A stretch of 64,000 nucleotides of DNA from Kutzneria sp. CA-103260 (GTDB lineage Bacteria; Actinomycetota; Actinomycetes; Mycobacteriales; Pseudonocardiaceae). Below, piece by piece: positions 61,706 to 64,000 of the stretch (its first letter is position 1; each line of letters starts with the position of its first letter). Below the pieces are notes generated by a model, which was not told the origin of the DNA, ran no database searches, and saw only the letters and a list, made by a program, of their open reading frames with translations. The position numbers and the translations under genes were made by a program. The stretch lies in contig NZ_CP073318.1 of NCBI RefSeq assembly GCF_018263855.1, positions 8,680,001 to 8,744,000 on the forward strand, in the 5' to 3' direction.

Positions 61706-61845
61706 GGCACCACCTTCGAGACTTGCACTACCGCCGAGTAGACGTGAAATTTGTTCGGATACTAGGCGTGTGCGGGGTCACAGGGAAGTGCCCTCACCCG
61801 TCACAGGCGAGAATGCCTGCCACAGCCGCCAGCCAAGGAGTCCGA

Positions 61846-62481
61846 GTGTCCGCCGACCTGACCACCGACGTGGGTCCGCTGCGTCGCAAGCCCGTCCAGC
61901 AACGCAGCGCTCAGCGGGTGGAACGCATGCTCGAGGCGTGCGCCTCGCTGATCGAGGAGTTGGGCTATGACGGCGTGACGACCACGCTGATCGCCGAGCG
62001 GGCTGGCGTCGCGGTCGGCTCGCTCTACCAGTTCTTCCCGGACAAGCGCGCGGTGGTGCAGGCGCTGACCCTGCGCAACCTGGAACGCTTCATGGCCAAC
62101 GTGGTGCAGCGCTTCGACTCGGCCGAGCTGGAGCACTGGTGGGACGCCGTCGACTCGATGTTCGACGTGTACGTGGAAATGCACCGCACGGTGCCGGCGT
62201 TCAGCCGGTTGCACTTCGGCGACGTGGTGGACACCCGGCTACTCGACGACGGCAAGGACAACAACGCGGTGATCGCCGAGGGGTTGGCCTCGCTGATCTC
62301 CGAGCGGTTCGGCCGCTCGATGGCCGAACTCCAGCTGCCGGTCGCGGTGGCCATCGAGGCGGCGGACGGCGTGCTGAAGTTCGCCTTCCGCCGCAACGAC
62401 AGCGGCGACCAGATCGTGGTCGACGAGGCCAAGGCCCTGATCAAGGGCTACCTGTCGACCCGACTGGGTGATCCGGAGTAG
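61846..62481 (+). CDS. TetR family regulator
   Basis: 211 residues. Helix-turn-helix VTTTLIAERAGVAVGSLYQF then FPDKRAVVQAL. C-terminal ligand domain not assigned. GTG start preceded by AAGGAG at 5 bases; an ATG upstream at 61813 is less well placed. Faces away from the GH1/MFS operon. Confidence 0.9.
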   Translation: MSADLTTDVGPLRRKPVQQRSAQRVERMLEACASLIEELGYDGVTTTLIAERAGVAVGSLYQFFPDKRAVVQALTLRNLERFMANVVQRFDSAELEHWWDAVDSMFDVYVEMHRTVPAFSRLHFGDVVDTRLLDDGKDNNAVIAEGLASLISERFGRSMAELQLPVAVAIEAADGVLKFAFRRNDSGDQIVVDEAKALIKGYLSTRLGDPE

Positions 62482-62482
62482 A

Positions 62483-63688
62483 TCAGCCGAACGCCTGGCC
62501 CTCACCTCGGTAGGTGGGGGCCGTCCGCTCCACCTGATAGCCCCGGACCAGGTGGAACTCGCGGAACCGCTCGGCCAGCTCGCCGGCCTTGGCGTGCCGC
62601 ATCCAGACCCGGTCCCCGACCCGCAGCCGGTCGGCGGCCTTGCCGGTGACCGGGGTCTGCACCTCGCCGGCGGCTTCCAGCTTGGTCAGCTTCAGCCCGG
62701 CCGGCAGGTACGGGGACGGCAGCCGGTCCTCGCCGATCGGCCCGGACGCCGGGTAGCCACCGGTGAACAGGGTGGCCGTGTTCGGGCCGGGACGGCGCAC
62801 CACCGGCAGCGCGAACAGGGCGGCCGGCCTGGGCTGGAACGATCGGTAGCCGTCGAACAGCGTCGGTCCCAGCAGGCCGGATCCGGCCGCGACCTCGGTG
62901 ACCGCCTGCTCGGCGGAGGTCAGTTCCAGGCTGCCGGTGCCGCCGCCGTTGACGAACTCCAGCGGCGCCAGCGCGCGGACCGCCGCGACCACCGCCGCCC
63001 GCCGCTCGGCCAGCTCGGCCGCCGACTTGCCCTGCATCCAGCGCACCGCCACGCCGCGCAGCGGATTGCCGGGCGGGGCGTCGCCGATGCCGGCGATCTG
63101 CCCCTCGTAGGCCATGATGCCGACCAGCGTGAAGCCCGGCCGGTCGACGATTCGCCTGGTCAGCGCCGCGGCCTGGGCTGCGGTGTGCACCGGCGAGCGC
63201 AGCGGGCCGACGTGCAGCCGGCGTGATCCGTTGAGCGGTCGCCAGGAGGCGTCGAGCTCTAGGCAGACCCGGATGTCCGGGTGGCCCGGGCCGAGCGCGT
63301 CGTCGACCAGATCGAGGTGGTCGACCGAGTCGACCATGATCGTGATGGCCTTGCGCGCCGCCTCGTCGACGGCCAGCTTCTGCAACGTCGCGCGGTCAGT
63401 TGTCGGGTAGCCGACCAGCAGGTCCTCGCACGTGCCCTCGGCGAACAGCCACATCGCCTCGGCGAGCGAGTAGGTCATCAGGCCGGCGTAGCCCGGCACC
63501 GCCAGCACCCGTTCGAGCAGCGCACGGCAGCGCACGGACTTGCTGGCGACGCGGATCGGCGTGCCGCCGGCCCGTCGCACCAGCTCGGTGGCGTTGTGAT
63601 CGAAGGCGTCGAGGTCGACCAGGGCGAAGGGAGCGTCGAAGCCCTCGGTCGCGGAGTCGAACCGGACGCGCTGCTGCTGCGGTGACAC
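62483..63688 (-). CDS. PLP-dependent alanine racemase-fold enzyme (amino acid deaminase/aldolase)
   Basis: 401 residues. N-terminal barrel with PLP Lys in RVASKSVRC (K50), FVNGGGTGSLELT for phosphate binding, and a C-terminal beta domain (VGDRVWMRHAKAGE) like D-threonine aldolase/D-serine dehydratase. Likely acts on D- or hydroxy-amino acids. Divergent from an AldO-like oxidase gene, a frequent pair in actinobacteria. Confidence 0.88.
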   Translation of the reverse strand: MSPQQQRVRFDSATEGFDAPFALVDLDAFDHNATELVRRAGGTPIRVASKSVRCRALLERVLAVPGYAGLMTYSLAEAMWLFAEGTCEDLLVGYPTTDRATLQKLAVDEAARKAITIMVDSVDHLDLVDDALGPGHPDIRVCLELDASWRPLNGSRRLHVGPLRSPVHTAAQAAALTRRIVDRPGFTLVGIMAYEGQIAGIGDAPPGNPLRGVAVRWMQGKSAAELAERRAAVVAAVRALAPLEFVNGGGTGSLELTSAEQAVTEVAAGSGLLGPTLFDGYRSFQPRPAALFALPVVRRPGPNTATLFTGGYPASGPIGEDRLPSPYLPAGLKLTKLEAAGEVQTPVTGKAADRLRVGDRVWMRHAKAGELAERFREFHLVRGYQVERTAPTYRGEGQAFG

Positions 63689-63719
63689 AGTTGAACGGTA
63701 CGTCGGAACGCATTGAAAT

Positions 63720-63734
63720 GTGAATACTTTTCAC
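63720..63734. promoter_or_regulatory. Operator-like inverted repeat in the divergent region
   Basis: GTGAA-TACTT-TTCAC is a perfect 5-bp arm pair in the AT-rich part between the PLP enzyme and oxidase genes. Confidence 0.4.
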
Positions 63735-63776
63735 CTAGCTTGTGTGCAGCGCATCACAGGTTCGCGGAGGACAGCG

Positions 63777-64000
63777 ATGGTCGGACGGCTCCGGTTGGGT
63801 AGCGACACGGCACGCCCGGCGCAGTGGCGGAACTGGGCGGGCACCGCGCGCTCACAGCCGGTGCACGTGGCTCGTCCGCGCGATGTGGGCGAGATCGCCG
63901 ACGCTGTGACGGTCGCGGCCCGGGACGGCTTCACCGTTCGGCCGCGCGGCAGTGGGCACTCGTTCACCAGCATCGCCGCCACCGACGGCGTGGCCATCGA
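63777..64000 (+). CDS. FAD-linked sugar/polyol oxidase (AldO / arabinono-1,4-lactone oxidase type), 5' part
   Basis: First 74 residues only. Begins MVGRLRLGSDTARPAQWRNW, then the FAD loop VRPRGSGHSFTSIAA; the His of GSGHSF (H61) corresponds to the covalent FAD attachment site of AldO-type oxidases. ATG follows GCGGAGG. Probably oxidises an alditol or aldonolactone with oxygen. The rest lies outside the window. Confidence 0.88.
   Translation, partial: MVGRLRLGSDTARPAQWRNWAGTARSQPVHVARPRDVGEIADAVTVAARDGFTVRPRGSGHSFTSIAATDGVAI

Overview
The window is a roughly 70% GC actinobacterial chromosome segment. GTG starts are frequent, purine-rich ribosome sites are common and many genes overlap by 4 nt. 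The gene content (LutABC, an AldO-type oxidase, CopC/CopD, XRE/DUF6545 modules, an XRE-TPR regulator beside a phosphotransferase, a DasR-like chitinase promoter) fits a filamentous soil actinomycete, most likely Pseudonocardiales. There is no rRNA or other taxonomic marker, so the genus is an inference. I see no CRISPR array, insertion sequence, prophage or rRNA; there is one tRNA.

Layout. (1) 1-7630: carboxylate uptake and lactate oxidation. A minus-strand cluster (LytS-type kinase, S49 peptidase, LytTR regulator, DUF485 protein, SSS symporter) lies back to back with lutABC. (2) 7718-16605: DNA glycosylase, sigma/anti-sigma fusion protein, tRNA-Gly, a GH18 chitinase behind two DasR-like operators, small hydrolase and membrane genes, and a Doc/RHH toxin-antitoxin pair. 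(3) 16729-27265: two tandem paralogous Pro/Gln-rich membrane proteins, then a surface-glycan locus. The locus holds a 1201-residue methyltransferase/kinase-like/coiled-coil/GT2 fusion, a GT2-GT4 double glycosyltransferase, a coiled-coil partner protein and an AlgX/AlgJ-like acetyltransferase-type protein. The first of these resembles the enterobacterial chain terminator WbdD fused to a glycosyltransferase and is the most unusual protein here. (4) 27546-33544: small unknowns, a GNAT gene divergent from merR-thioredoxin with a textbook MerR promoter, a multicopper oxidase and a NarL-type two-component system. (5) 33627-42269: gamma-glutamyltransferase-like protein, UDP-glucose dehydrogenase, two oxidoreductases, a TM0106 nuclease and a TetR/DUF6069 pair. 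(6) 42266-48736: OpuC-type osmoprotectant transporter, then a copper-type operon (membrane protein, YcnI, CopC, CopD) with a hairpin over the ycnI ribosome site. (7) 48752-52426: a module of double-HTH regulator, metallopeptidase, DUF6545 membrane protein and degenerate epimerase. (8) 53044-64000: hydrolase, two phosphotransferases, XRE-TPR regulator, MFS/GH1 beta-glucosidase with a divergent TetR gene, a PLP enzyme and the start of a sugar/polyol oxidase gene.

Regulatory structure is rich. It includes a 17-bp tandem repeat, perfect long hairpins between convergent genes, two dre-like operators, a CRP-like site, a 22-bp palindrome resembling parS and a 27-bp orphan palindrome in an otherwise empty 617-bp gap. 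Two genes seem to lack any standard start codon at their ribosome site.
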